A stretch of 64,000 nucleotides of DNA from Notolepis coatsorum. Its lineage: Eukaryota; Chordata; Actinopteri; Aulopiformes; Paralepididae. The stretch covers positions 22,566,005 through 22,630,004 of the forward strand of contig OZ020585.1 of NCBI GenBank assembly GCA_963971535.1. The letters run 5' to 3'. The translations under genes were made by a program, and so were the position numbers. The notes under the pieces are model-generated. The model did no database searches. It had not been told where the DNA came from and was given only the letters and a program-made list of their open reading frames with translations. Shown piece after piece: positions 10,450 to 20,395 of this stretch; the first letter of the stretch is position 1, and every line of letters begins with the position of its first letter.

Positions 10450-10930
10450 GTCTCTAGGGATGGTTAAATGAAATACAGAGACAAGAGATTGGCCTTAAAT
10501 CAGAGTGCAAACCACCAGGTTCTCCACGGACATCCAGCAGCCTAAAACAGTGTCACACTGCGAATTAGATATTCTGAAATAATAAAACAGGAGCAGAAAG
10601 AGACTCACGTTAAAGGAATACAATACAGGTTTATTGGAAAAGAAAATAATACAGTACGCCCATACGGACGGACTTTCAGTCTGTCAGAGTGTATATTCAC
10701 AGGTCTGTCAGAGTGAAAGTGAAGACAAAGCAATATTGTAATGGCTTAACACAGTGAGATAGAGACGCCTCTTTCGATGCATTCTTGGGAGGCTCCAAAA
10801 AGGGCTTCTAGCCGGCGCTGACCTTGACAAACTTATCAGGCCAGATGAATGGGTGCCCTGTCTTTAAACAGAAATCATGACTTCACAAAGAGAGAAGGGG
10901 GAGGAGGAGGATGTGAAATTACCCTTCACA
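10450..10930 (-). repeat. 5' LTR (minus-strand element)
   Basis: This is the 481-bp partner of 6791-7271, the same apart from isolated substitutions. The outer end on the minus strand is TGTGAAGGGTAATTTCACA. Confidence 0.75.
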
Positions 10931-10939
10931 GTTTCTCAA

Positions 10940-11285
10940 AATCAGGGTGTCTAGAGTGCGGCGTTCTGCAACGAAGTTGCCTCGGTCCTCTCCTCTACTT
11001 TCACTAATGATCTACCCCTAGTGTTAAATACAGTCGGGGCTAGACAACGTTGATGGCAGACCGATTAGAATTATTGCAGATTATATTGCTGTACCGGTCT
11101 GCCATATTTTCAACCTCAACCTCAAGACTGAACATATGGCAGTAACCAAAAACGGTATCTTTCAAGCATGGAAAGCTGCAAAAATAATCCCAATAATATC
11201 CAACAGGATTACCTTCAGTGGTAGACCAATTAGTATTCTCCCGATTTATAAGTAAACTAATGGACAAACTTGTCTTCGGTCAAAT
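10940..11285 (+). pseudogene. Rearranged LINE reverse-transcriptase fragments
   Basis: Translation of 10955-11020 gives CGVLQRSCLGPLLYFH, a decayed form of the GxxQGSxLGPLLF core of non-LTR reverse transcriptases, followed by NDLPLVLN in another frame. Further right, 11090-11260 gives VCHIFNLNLKT, FQAWKAAKIIPI and GRPISILP, motifs that normally lie upstream of that core. The order is therefore inverted relative to an intact enzyme, with stops and frameshifts throughout. It is a doubly truncated or recombined relic; the clade is not determined. Confidence 0.5.
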
Positions 11286-11289
11286 TGTT

Positions 11290-11480
11290 AAGTTGAAGGT
11301 GAAGAGGCAGCACAGAGGCCTGGGTGGCAGGGGGGGTACAGGGCAGAGCTGGGGTCCAGGGTGAGGCAGGCAGCACTAAGGCCTGGCTGGCAGGGGGGGG
11401 GGGTACAGGGCAGAGCTGGGGTCCAGGGTGAGGCAGGCAGCACTAAGGCCTGGCTGGGGGGGGGGGGGGTGCAGAGCAGG
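11290..11480 (+). repeat. G-rich minisatellite, about three 66-68-bp units
   Basis: Units of GGGTCCAGGGTGAGGCAGGC plus AGCACTAAGGCCTGGCTGGC end in G-runs of 7-12. A partial unit also occurs at 800-830 beside the first dispersed repeat. G-runs this dense may form quadruplex structure on the plus strand. Confidence 0.8.
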
Positions 11481-12169
11481 CAGAATCGTCTGTTATTTCC
11501 CCTGCGCTTCCCATCCTTTCCCACCTGCTGTTTCAACCCCTAAGGCTTCCAACAGGATACCAGGCACTCTTTCCCTCTGTCAGACCTGTTCAATAAACCA
11601 AAGTACAGATTCAAAGTTACCTTGACATATTAGTAATACCTCTCCAAAGTTACTTTCACACATTAGTAATACCTCTCCAAATGACCCTTTTTGATGCCAT
11701 CATGCCAAACGCCTTTGACGTTCAGCCGCAGTGGGAAAGTATCTTTATATTCCTGATAACAGGGGAATGAGTGACCAGACATCCTGTAACACCAGCAAAT
11801 GTAATACATCTTTCCTTTAGAAGGACTTTCAAATGTAATAATACCAGCCAGGAAATGTAATAATACCAGGAAATGTAATAACTTCTAATGATCAGATTAG
11901 TAGACCATGACTATTGGTTTTATTGTCAAAGAGCTAGCTAGTTAGCTATATTAGTTAGCTTAGTATTACTCACAAGATTCTGTTGTGTTCTCTAACATTA
12001 CAGGTGAAGCTGTACTTCCCAAGAGTCTCCACTATGGGGCGTAGTTAATAGAATGCCATGTTATGCCTACAGCTGGAGTGCAGAAGAAGAGTACACGATG
12101 CTGTATGATGATACGTGCAGAAGAAGAGTACACGTTGCTTGATGTTAAGACAACAGAATGTACCCTACG
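11480..12169. other. Dispersed repeat copy and sequence with no identified content
   Basis: 11480-11690 matches 820-1070. Between 11700 and 12169 I see only small local repeats: three AATGTAATA-type words at 11800-11880, and GAAGAAGAGTACACG twice at 12080-12140. No coding or RNA feature can be supported. Confidence 0.5.
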
Positions 12170-12317
12170 ATGAATTGAAAATGGGGGACCCTGATGTAAA
12201 CAACAATGTCTTTCTCTGGTCTGCATCCCCTTAACAATTGTATGTATTGAGCTGTACTGTACTGTACCCATTCTGCAATCTGTTAATAAAGTTTTCAATC
12301 AATCAATCAATCAAACC
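12170..12317 (+). mobile_element. Short retroposon (family R135), copy 1
   Basis: The element runs from ATGAATTGAAAATGGGGGAC to TTAATAAAGTTTTCAATCAA with an (AATC)n tail. Similar copies are at 18560, 18901, 19442, 21210 and 48182. It has an AATAAA-like signal near its 3' end and a tetranucleotide tail, as for a LINE 3' end or SINE. No A/B boxes are evident. Confidence 0.65.
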
Positions 12318-12344
12318 CTGCTGTAACCTACCATGCTAACCTGC

Positions 12345-12416
12345 TTAACACTTTGATTGCCTAAGGCTAAATTCATGATATACCATAGGTTGCCAGCTCT
12401 ATTTGTCTATGGAGAA
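12345..12416 (+). repeat. Left part of TTAA repeat family A, split by DIRS copy 1
   Basis: The repeat begins TTAACACTTTGATTGCC and reaches GTCTATGGAGAA. The remainder of the family consensus continues at 17581 (CCCCTTCTTTGCAGGGCTAT). Uninterrupted relatives are at 26122-26670 (plus) and 43160-43547 (minus). Confidence 0.65.
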
Positions 12417-12436
12417 GTTATATTTCGTATGGCATC

Positions 12437-12594
12437 GCTCCCGCTCTGAGCCTTACGAGATACCCTATATCGCCTGTGATACCTAATGTATCTCCCACGA
12501 ACAAAAACACATGCACCCCACCTGTATGGGGCCCCGCCCCTTATGGTGGCACCACCCATATAATCATGACTCTGGTCATGACACACCCTTCCTC
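12437..12594 (+). repeat. DIRS copy 1 left ITR
   Basis: These 158 bp are the reverse complement of 17378-17535. The 20 bases outside it (12417-12436, GTTATATTTCGTATGGCATC) are unique to the left tip and reappear inverted in the ICR. Confidence 0.9.
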
Positions 12595-13849
12595 TATTTT
12601 CGTCCCAGCGCACTGGATGCTTGCACCATGCGAGCTAGCGGAATGTAAAAGATTAAGGAAGATTAATAATGTTGGAAGCTTACCGGAGGTTGCTGGCCCC
12701 TGGCATCTTCGACGCATGTTTTCGGCGACATGACGGGCCTGTGATGTTCCTCGTTTGATGACTGCACATCGAGGTTCAGCTGTACAAGGCTGGCTGTCGG
12801 GCCAGCTTGTACTCAGGTAGGCCCTGTGTCTTCAGGCATGGGTATTAGTGTTAGTAATGCTGGTTTGTGTTGTTAACACAACCTTGTTGTGTGTTGGCGC
12901 CAGGGGCAAGATGGTTTGGTGAACGTTCTCTGCAGGGAACGGTTTCCAAGCTGTCTTGGGCGTGCTGCTAAAACATCTAAAGCTATGCTAACATGCTATC
13001 GCTACTGCCGCATGCTATCACTACTGCTAATTGCTATGCTGTTTTAATGTCTCCGCCGTGAGATGTTGTCACTCTCCCGCCTCTTGCCCGGTTCATCAAT
13101 GAAGGTCAGTCGGTAGCTGTTGTGGGGTTTTGAGTTCTATTTACCTTTTTCGGGTAAATGGGTTGACAACGGGGTAGGTCGTGGCTAGGTTCTAGCCAGG
13201 TATTACCTTGTGTTCCGGCGGGGTTTGTTGAACGGTGTTCCCATCTGGGTTGGCGTCGGGTAGTGGGGCTATGGGTCCAGCCGACATGGTAAACATGTTG
13301 CGTGTCTGTGCACAGGCAATTGTTGTCTTGGGTTCCACATTGCCTGGCGTTAGGCTGCAGTAGTATAAGGGCAGGGCCGCTTGGGAGAAATGTGAGGCCC
13401 TGTGCGTTTTTAGACGCGAGGCCCCCCATCTCCTGGGGCGGCCCTGTGTAGGGGGCTATTGTTTCATTTTGTCACTCTGCTATGAGAAGGTCTGTCTTGC
13501 TACAGCTTTCTCTCCTCTCAAACCATTCATACTGACGGTCAATCGGTATACTGGGGGAGTAGTGCGGGGGGGGGGCTTTGTTTACCTTTTTTGGTAAATG
13601 GGCTAAACTAGGGCTGGTGTTCTGTTGTGAATATTTTGAATGAAGACGGGTCTGGTCCGTCTCCCCTTAAACTTTGTGTGTATGGGTTTGCTCATTCTAC
13701 AGTTTTTGTGGTTTAGCTCTTTTTATTCATTTAACCTTTTCATGGTCCACACCACAGTGGAGGGTGCTGTTTGCAATCACCACTGGTGCTCCATGTTAAC
13801 GTCAGTCCTTTGTTTTTGATATATTGAAACAATGCCCCGCCCGGCCGAC

Positions 13850-14510
13850 ACCATGGGTCGGCCTGGCGAGATGGTGTCTGGTGGAGGGGCCTTGAGGGCC
13901 GGCCGACGTCGACACATCGCGCACGGTGTTGGTAAACCACTCCGTCGAGGATGTTGACGTTATTAGCTTTGACCCAGCCGCAAGCTATAACCGCTCAGGG
14001 TTCCCCTCTCCGCAGGGGATTTTGGTCTTCTGCTGGAGCGCGGGCGGTATTGTCCTAGGCCCTACACCGCCTCACACCGCGCAGCCAGAAGAAGAGAGAG
14101 CACGGCCTCGTCAGCGGCGATGACGGGGCCCTCGACAGGCGGCCATGTTTCCCCCGCCAGTGGTGCCCTGGTTGGAGAATCGACAGGGTATCGCGAGGCC
14201 GACAGTCTTGGCGGCCGAGGGATCGGCCATTTTGGGTGATTTCGGTGTTGGTAAACCACTCCGTCGTCATTTTGCCGCGAGCAGCCCGCTCCCCGTTCAA
14301 TCCTCTCTCTGGTATCCCCAGAGGCGGGGCTCTGAGCATTCTCCTTTGGCTGCGGGCCGCGAACCTTCATTGAAGCGTATGCGGCCCCATTCTTCGCTTC
14401 TCATGGAGACAGGGGCTGACACCCAGTTGATGGCTGAGCCTGGGTCTGTCCGTGAGAATGTTGTGCTGTCAAGCGGCTCCCACATCTTGAACTGTGTTGG
14501 TTGAGCCTGG
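13850..14510 (+). pseudogene. Degenerate gag-like region of DIRS copy 1
   Basis: Short frames here include EDVDVISFDPAA (about 13942-13980), similar in style and position to the acidic stretch of DIRS gag proteins. Charged, Pro-rich frames follow to 14504. There are several stops and frame changes. Placement upstream of the reverse transcriptase supports gag; sequence support is weak. Confidence 0.4.
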
Positions 14511-15049
14511 TGTTACGTCTGTCAACTTAAGTGTTGTCAGCAGGGGGGCTCGAAACCTTTTGAGGCACACAGTGCGGGCTTCCCCGGCCTCGCCTTCGCC
14601 AGGCCAGGTATCATGTTGGTGCTCCCACTCCTGGAATATTGGCAAGTGGTCGCAGCTCACATGGTTTGGGGTGGTAGTGATATCACTGCAGGGCTACGGT
14701 GTGTAGGAACCCATGGGGGCCTTACACCTTGCATGTCCGGCTGCGGAACAACTCCTTCAGCATGTTCTGGAGGGGTGTTCAGTGGGGGGGCTTTTTTGAT
14801 CGGAAGCCCCCCGTATCAGACAGGCCCTTTTCTGTCGGGGTTCCCCCTTGGGTGCGATTGCCTCGTGGGTGGTGTCAGGGTCAGGTGTTCCGACACGGAA
14901 CGCGCTCCTCGCACGATTCCAGGGTTGTCTTCGCACAGCGGGGGGGGACCGGGCCAACTATCTACAGTTCCTGGCGGACCTGCGCCACGTGACGGCGGGT
15001 GCGTTGGGAGTGTCGTCACATATGACTACGGCAGTACCATATGTCGAGG

Positions 15050-15560
15050 TAGATGGAGAGAATGGTGAGGCGGGGACTTGTGTTTACACAACCCCACCCG
15101 TTTTCAGGTTTGGTACAGACCCTGTTGTCGGGGTCTCCAGCAGGGACAGCTCTGGTCGACGAGATCCAATCTCTGTGGACGAAGCAAGCCATCGTCGTGG
15201 CGTTCTCCTCCCGGTGTTCTCTGCCCGAGAAGTCGGGAGGGAGGGGTGTAAGACCCAGGCTGGACCTGTCCCATGGGAAGGTTCAGCATTTTTTGGATCG
15301 TCTCCTACCTGTTGAACACTGTCAGGTGGGGGTCTGGTTCTCCTCCATAGACCTGTAGGATGCGTATGCGCATCCCCGATCTTCCATCCTAGGGCTTACC
15401 TACGCTTCCTTTGCAGGGTTAGCGTATGAGTACCAGAGGCTGCCGTTCGGTTTTCTCTGGCTCCCCGCATCTTCACCAAGTGCGTGGAGGCCGCACTGGG
15501 GCCTCTGCGTCATCCGGGGTTACGGAGTGTTCTGCCCTGATGACGTTCTGGTCCTTCGCG
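15050..15560 (+). pseudogene. DIRS reverse transcriptase remnant, copy 1
   Basis: The frame from 15053 gives a DIRS-type N-terminal motif (FSGLVQTLLS), then LVDEIQSLWTKQAIV, RGVRPRLDLS and VWFSSIDL. A TAG at 15356-15358 follows, where the family has a sense codon before DAY, and reading continues as DAYAHP, then YEYQRLPFGF. The catalytic YLDDW region is scrambled by frameshift near 15530. The enzyme would copy element RNA during transposition. This copy cannot encode it, and the same TAG is present in copy 2. Confidence 0.8.
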
Positions 15561-15599
15561 GTCAAGGTGGATCGTCAGGTCTCGTACCAGGCAGGTCTC

Positions 15600-16010
15600 T
15601 ACCAGCCTGGGGTTGCTGTAGACTGGATGTAGAGTATTCCTCTTCCCAGTCAACGGTTGGAGGGCTATGGGCATCCATCTCGGAGCGTGTTGTCAACACG
15701 CTCGGGAGGTTCCGTCCTAGGACGGTTACGGCGCTGTCTCACGTCGCGTTTTCACCGACGCCTCCCTCGCTGGTGATGTGTCGGGCCAACGCAGTAGGGG
15801 GCAGCTGGCAAACCATGCTGCCCGGTCTGCGCTACGTTCAATGTGTTGGTGTTGAAAGCGGTCCTTCTGGTCCACAAATGGTGTTGATCAGGACGGACGA
15901 TACGACGTCAGTGTCGTGTATCGACAGACAGGGAGGAGTACGCTCCCCCTGTCTGCACCAGGCGGCGGGCGGCTGGCTATGGGCGTCCTCCATCTGCGCG
16001 GCCTAAGGGC
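15600..16010 (+). pseudogene. DIRS RNase H remnant, copy 1
   Basis: The frame ending at 16006 contains RVVNTLGRFRPRTVT, then MVLIRTDDTTSVSCIDRQGGVRSPCLH, which corresponds to the connection and RNase H region of DIRS polyproteins (the RTDN-TT-IDRQGG block). It follows directly on the reverse-transcriptase remnant. The frame closes at LWASSICAA. Confidence 0.75.
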
Positions 16011-16269
16011 TCCCCACATCCCCGGCAGGGAGAATGTGGGTGCAGGTGTACTGTCGCGGGGCGGCCCTCATCCTGACGGGTGAGGATTGCGTCTGGACAT
16101 GGCCAGGCAGGTCTGGGACCGATGCCGTGCCGCCAGGGATTCTTCCCCATACATCTGTTAGGTCAGTTGTTGGGACGGGTACGTTGAGGGGTGCAGGTTC
16201 TTGATCCTGATGGTGTTACCATCTGGAATGCGCATGCTCCCTCCACTGTCGCGCTTACGGCGTTAAGCC

Positions 16270-17001
16270 GGTGCAACGCTCCTTGGCTCCGACTTGGGAT
16301 CTTCAATTGGTCCTCGGTCGGTTGTCCTTGGCCCCGTTTGAGCCGCTCGAGCGGGCGCCGTTGGGACAGCTGTCCTTCAGGACCGCGTTCCTTCTGGCTG
16401 TCACTTCCGCTAAACGCGTAGGTGAGCTCTGTGCTCTCTCGGTACGTCCAGAGTGCCTGTCTTTTCGGACCGATTGCGGTGTCACTCTGCGACCTAATCC
16501 TGCTTTCGTGCCTGAGAATATCCGGAGTTCTTTCCGCTCCCGGGATATTGTGGTTCAGGCGTTTCGTCCTCCTCCTCACACTGGTGAGTTAGATGCGGGC
16601 CTTCACCTGTCATGTCCAGTCCGTGCTTGGGGATTTACCTCAGCCGTACTCAGGATTTCAGGGTTACCGACCAGCTTTTTGTCTGTTACGGTGGGGCTCG
16701 TGCTGGTAAGGCACTGTCGGAGCAGCGCCTGTCCCATTGGTTGTGCGAGGGTGTTACCCTCTGCTACACGCTGGCTGGGCAGGATTCCCCTGGGGGCGTC
16801 AGGGCGCACTCCACTCGTGGGGTGGCTGCCTCTGCCGCTCTCCTGGGTGGGGCCTCGGTGGAGGACATCTGTGCTGCAGCTTCATGGTCCTCCCCGGGCT
16901 CCTTTGTAAGGTTTTACCTCATGGACATGACCGGGGGTTCTGTCTCCCAGGCGGTTCTGGGGTCTGTGGCCTTTCCTGCTTCCCGTCCTTTGGTCGGGTA
17001 G
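16270..17001 (+). pseudogene. DIRS tyrosine recombinase, copy 1 (frameshifted)
   Basis: This is a tyrosine recombinase that would integrate circular DNA copies. The first frame (16271 on) has LAPTWDLQLVLGRL and the box I Arg in TSAKRVGELCALS. A frameshift near 16620-16660 moves to the frame ending at 17001, which holds TDQLFVCYGG, the H-x-x-R of AHSTRGVAAS, DICAAASWSSP and the nucleophile Tyr in FVRFYLMDM (codon 16915-16917). All catalytic residues are still visible but they are not in one frame. The same frameshift is present in copy 2. Confidence 0.85.
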
Positions 17002-17226
17002 CGGGAGTGTATGGGTATGGGCCGCAGTGTGTTGAGTCACACGTGGTTCCGCCTGTACGGTGTGTTCAAGGGGTTCTGGCTCCCTCTTGTTCGCATTCAG
17101 GTGGAGTTGACTGCGCCCCCCCTTCGTTAGGAAGGATGGGGTGACAGGGCTCCCCGCACCCCTTGATGTGGGCTTACGGGTCCTCAGGGGGTACATCTGT
17201 CGGGTCTCGCACCCGCTCTTCCCCAT

Positions 17227-17326
17227 TATCTCGTAAGGCTCAGAGCGGGAGCGATGCCATACGAAATATAACGATAGGTTATGTAGATAACCTAGTTATA
17301 TTAGTATAGGCTAAGCTCCCGCTCTG
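17227..17326 (+). repeat. DIRS copy 1 internal complementary region
   Basis: 17227-17272 is the reverse complement of the left tip (12417-12462). 17270-17326 is the reverse complement of the right tip (17524-17580). The two arms share AAC at 17270-17272, so the ICR is complementary to the element's two ends joined with a single GTT, which is the circle junction predicted for DIRS replication. Confidence 0.9.
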
Positions 17327-17377
17327 CGCGCCCTGAGTTCCCTCTTGAGGGATCTTTTCCTGGGACGGGTTTTTGGC

Positions 17378-17580
17378 GAGGAAGGGTGTGTCATGACCAG
17401 AGTCATGATTATATGGGTGGTGCCACCATAAGGGGCGGGGCCCCATACAGGTGGGGTGCATGTGTTTTTGTTCGTGGGAGATACATTAGGTATCACAGGC
17501 GATATAGGGTATCTCGTAAGGCTCAGAGCGGGAGCTTAGCCTATACTAATATAACTAGGTTATCTACATAACCTATCGTT
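17378..17580 (+). repeat. DIRS copy 1 right ITR and tip
   Basis: 17378-17535 is the inverted partner of 12437-12594. The 45-base tip 17536-17580 ends in ACCTATCGTT and is matched inverted only in the ICR. Confidence 0.9.
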
Positions 17581-17860
17581 CCCCTTCTTTGCAGGGCTAT
17601 AACTTTTTAAATTCTATTGCTAAATTGCCATTAGGGCCCATTCAATGTCCTATATGTATTGTTCAGGGTGTATGAACGTTAAACTTTTTCATTCACATAT
17701 TCATACTAAAATATGATCTAAAGTATAAGTATGTTTTCATCTCTTTCTGCAGCTTTCTCCAGAACGTGATTTATAGCCCCAAATGCATTATATTGATGAT
17801 CAAATACAGTTTGATAGCAATCGGCGCGATAAAAAAAATCCAACTGGACGGACTTCTGGA
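17581..17860 (+). repeat. TTAA repeat family A, right part after DIRS insertion
   Basis: CCCCTTCTTTGCAGGGCTAT, then TTTTTCATTCACATATTCAT. It is homologous to 26200-26420 (plus), to the minus strand of 43300-43490, and for its later part to 20070-20200. No coding potential. Confidence 0.75.
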
Positions 17861-17884
17861 AGTTACTACACGTCATCTGATGTT

Positions 17885-18244
17885 GACCCAGGGGCGGAGC
17901 TATAGGCGCGGCTGGGGAGGCAGCTGCCTTAGGGCCCGCCCACCGTCTGGCGGGAGGGGGGGCCCGGGCCCCGGGCCCCCCCTCCGGCCCCGGGCCCAGG
18001 CCTGGGACTGAATGGAGTTGCCGTTCGCGTGTGGGACTGGATCGAACACAACTGGTGGTAACGGCAACTGGGACTGGTGCGTTTGTTTTGATTCTAGGCT
18101 CCTCCCGTTTTGCCAGTACTGTGGTACGAGTACGACTGATAGCGTGTGGTTTAGGAACAGGGCGTTTTGCACAAATCCAGCGCTCCCTTTCCTTGGCTGT
18201 GACGTAGCCACGTAAATCTCACAAGCAGCGCGGAGGTGATATTT
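17885..18244 (+). other. hAT-like end and anonymous sequence
   Basis: CAGGGGCGGAGCTATAGG at about 17890 resembles a hAT-type terminus and is followed by a very GC-rich stretch of C and G runs (17945-18005). Its complementary-type end, TAGGTCCGCCCCTG, is seen at about 57190 in another place. From 18010 to 18244 no feature is recognised. Confidence 0.35.
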
Positions 18245-18522
18245 TTCTCTGATGTCGCGTTCACGTTACGCGGGAAGAATCGGAAGAATCAGCTTCCGAC
18301 TGGGAAAAACCATTCACGTCAGCCTCCTAGTTGTAATTCCTACTAGGACATATGGGATTTTTTATAGACCCCGATATCTCCCACTTCGCGTCACGAATTG
18401 CGGAAGTATGGATGTGGGCGTTTTGATCGAGTCAATGCGTGAAGGCTTCCTAGTTGTAGCAACGAGATGTCCTCTGGTTCTTCCGCTTCTTCCCACGTAA
18501 CGTGAACGCGACATCAGAGAAA
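18245..18522. mobile_element. 278-bp MITE with 28-30-bp TIRs
   Basis: TTCTCTGATGTCGCGTTCAC at 18245 is repeated inverted at the right end (GTGAACGCGACATCAGAGAA, ending 18522). The match extends to about 30 bp with one mismatch. Interior short words such as CCTAGTTGTA recur. There is no open frame of note, and target duplication and superfamily are not clear. Confidence 0.75.
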
Positions 18523-18559
18523 CATATCGCAAGCTATGTTCAACATAATAAGTCACCTG

Positions 18560-18699
18560 AAACATGAATGAATGAATGAATGAAAACTTTATTAACAGAT
18601 TGCAGAATGGGTACAGTACAGTACAGCTCAATACATACAATTGTTAAGGGGATGCAGACCAGAGAAAGACTTTCGTCTTGTTTACATCAGGGTCCCCCA
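18560..18699 (-). mobile_element. Short retroposon R135, copy 2 (5'-truncated)
   Basis: The (GAAT)n tail is at 18562-18588, and the body then matches copy 1 in reverse complement up to GGGTCCCCCA. It ends short of the ATGAATTG boundary seen in other copies. Confidence 0.65.
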
Positions 18700-18900
18700 C
18701 ATCACCACCGCTACCATGGTGTATTAAAATCCGACGACGCCGAGCAGCTAAAGGGGACATTTACCGAGGACCAGCACAAAGTGTGGATATATTATGATTT
18801 AACAAGTCTTATCTGTCCAGGACGATGACAACATTATTGCAGGTAAGCTAACTAGTACTACTAACGTTATCACGCTAGCTTGGATGCTAACTAACGTAAT

Positions 18901-19040
18901 GTGAATGAATGAATGAATGAATGAAAACTTTATTTAACAGATTGCAGAATGGGTACAATACAGTACGGCTCGTTAAGGGGATGCAGACCAGAGAAAGACG
19001 TTTGTCTTGTTTACATCAGGGTCCCCCATTTTCAATTCAT
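18901..19040 (-). mobile_element. Short retroposon R135, copy 3
   Basis: The body matches copy 1 in reverse complement, with a (GAAT)n tail at 18903-18926 and the 5' end ATGAATTGAAAATGG finishing at 19040. An internal deletion removes the CAATACATACAATTG part. Confidence 0.65.
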
Positions 19041-19441
19041 AGTGATTATAGAAAACATATACGTTACCACCTAGCCACAATCTATGGTATTTCTAGGTTA
19101 CCACATGGGTGGCGCACGTGAACACTTTGTGAATTATGTGAGGGTGTATCATGATGATGGTAATTTGGCACTTAACGAACGTTACCTATCTCTTTGCCGT
19201 TTTGCATAGTGCACTGCATAGTACCAGTGATGACAAAAGTTATGTGGTAACATAGGTCGCATCACTGCCAGTAGTCGGCATATTACCCAATTCTGACTCT
19301 GGTATTAGTCAACTAACGTACTGTTAGCCAGCTACTGTAATAACGAAACTGAAATATCTAATGATGATAGTCAATCATAAAGACAGAAAACACTCTCATC
19401 ACAGACAAGCTGGATCTGGCCAAATACCTAAACATGTCATG
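19041..19441. other. No recognised feature
   Basis: The sequence between two short retroposons is AT-rich and without coding, repeat or RNA features that I can support. Confidence 0.4.
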
Positions 19442-19582
19442 GTGAATGAATGAAAACTTTATTTAACAGATTGCAGAATGGGTACAATACAGTACAGCTC
19501 AATACATACAATTGTTAAGGGGATGCAGACCAGAGAAACACTTTCGTCTTGTTTACATCAGGGTCCCCCATTTTCAATTCAT
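19442..19582 (-). mobile_element. Short retroposon R135, copy 4
   Basis: A complete-looking copy: a short GAATGAATG tail at 19443, a body including CAGATTGCAGAATGGGTACA, and a 5' end at ATGAATTGAAAATGG (19582). Confidence 0.7.
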
Positions 19583-19739
19583 TATAACATAATGACATAC
19601 AGATAGACAGTAGTGCTACATCTATACATGACATACCAGATTTGCAAATACAGTACTGTTTGTGATACGAAAAGAGTCCAGAAAAGAGAGTATATACATT
19701 TGACGTATTATTATTGTATTGTGATATGTTTTGTTTCAT

Positions 19740-19870
19740 GTTGGATTTTTTTTTTTTTTTTTTATAATACAATACATATCGGGGGGGGGGGGCCCGAGCT
19801 GTCAATCTCGCCTCGGGGCCCGTGGGGCATTCCAACCGCCACTGCCTCTCAGCCTCCTTAGCCAAATTGA
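19740..19870 (+). repeat. Poly-T run and GC-rich scrap
   Basis: About 21 T residues at 19748-19768 are followed by a G-run and GGCCCGAGCTGTC, GCCTCGGGGCCCG. These resemble the internal end of a GC-rich hAT-like element, but no partner end was placed. Confidence 0.35.
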
Positions 19871-20069
19871 AGTACCAAAACTATATAGCAAGGTGGAGAA
19901 AAACTCAGTACAATTAAACACTATGCAACGACAACTGCAAACGCAGAGTGAATCGTCAAGTAACGTTAAAGTCATTGCTACTGCTGTGACTTAGCTGCTC
20001 ATACCGGTCACAAGGTATAGTCAAAATCCATACCGTAGCGCAAATTCATACCGTTTATACGGTCCACCC

Positions 20070-20395
20070 CTACTGTATAGCAGTAATTCCTAAAAGGCGA
20101 GTTATAGGCCTGACGCATATTATCGATTGCTGTTTTGTTCCTATACATACACGCTATATTAAAAAATTCAAATGTATATGATCGGTATACATTATGCTTC
20201 ATCATGCGTGAAGGAAAGGGGGGGGGGTCGTTTATAATTCCTTGATTGTCAGTAACGCCTTTTTTTTAGTATGGGTTGATACGTTGATCAGATGGATTGC
20301 AGTGAAATAAATAAACAATCGAGCTGAAAATAACGTTAGATTCCTCTTACTGTTCGCCGATGAGACTGGAGGAAAAATATTCCAATTATATATTT
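20070..20395 (+). repeat. Repeat family A, second half
   Basis: CAGTAATTCCTAAAAGGCG through a G-run, TCGTTTATAATTCC and GATGAGACTGGAGGAAAAA match 26365-26670 in the same orientation, including the G-run in the same place. Confidence 0.7.

Larger units (their letters stand above)
6791..10930 (-). mobile_element. LTR retroelement with minisatellite-filled interior
   Basis: Two direct 481-bp repeats (6791-7271 and 10450-10930) differ at one position that I noticed (near 7112, C against T). Read on the minus strand each begins TGTGAAGGG and contains CCAATAAACC, a polyadenylation signal. The bases just before the 3' LTR on that strand, AAAGTGGGGA, look like a polypurine tract. The 3.2-kb interior has one open frame of unknown identity and two large minisatellites. 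No gag, protease, reverse transcriptase or integrase motif is visible and no primer-binding site is seen, so this is a non-autonomous copy. The near identity of the LTRs implies a young insertion or later gene conversion. The minus-strand LTR end lacks a canonical CA and no flanking duplication was found. Confidence 0.65.
12417..17580 (+). mobile_element. DIRS retrotransposon, copy 1
   Basis: This is a DIRS-type retrotransposon of 5164 bp with the diagnostic layout: left ITR at its 5' end, internal complementary region (ICR) at 17227-17326, and right ITR with a 45-base extra tip at 17536-17580. Internal remnants run gag-like, reverse transcriptase, RNase H, tyrosine recombinase, in that order on the plus strand. 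GTT occurs at both outer ends, and no target duplication is present, as expected for recombinase-mediated insertion of a circle. Coding parts are broken by a stop in the reverse transcriptase (15356-15358) and frameshifts. Compared with copy 2 it lacks about 225 bp between RNase H and recombinase and about 85-90 bp near 13870. Confidence 0.9.

Noticed and set aside
14145..14504. Intact stand-alone gene with a GVGKP loop-like motif
   Set aside because: Lies in the DIRS gag region, is repeated in copy 2, and the motif is a chance reading of a repeated word (GTTGGTAAACCACTCCGTCG at 13927 and 14248).
17270..17580. An independent 311-bp MITE next to DIRS copy 1 (and 27345-27655 next to copy 2)
   Set aside because: Its terminal inverted repeats are the ICR arm and right tip of DIRS itself; both copies have it in the same place because it is part of the element.
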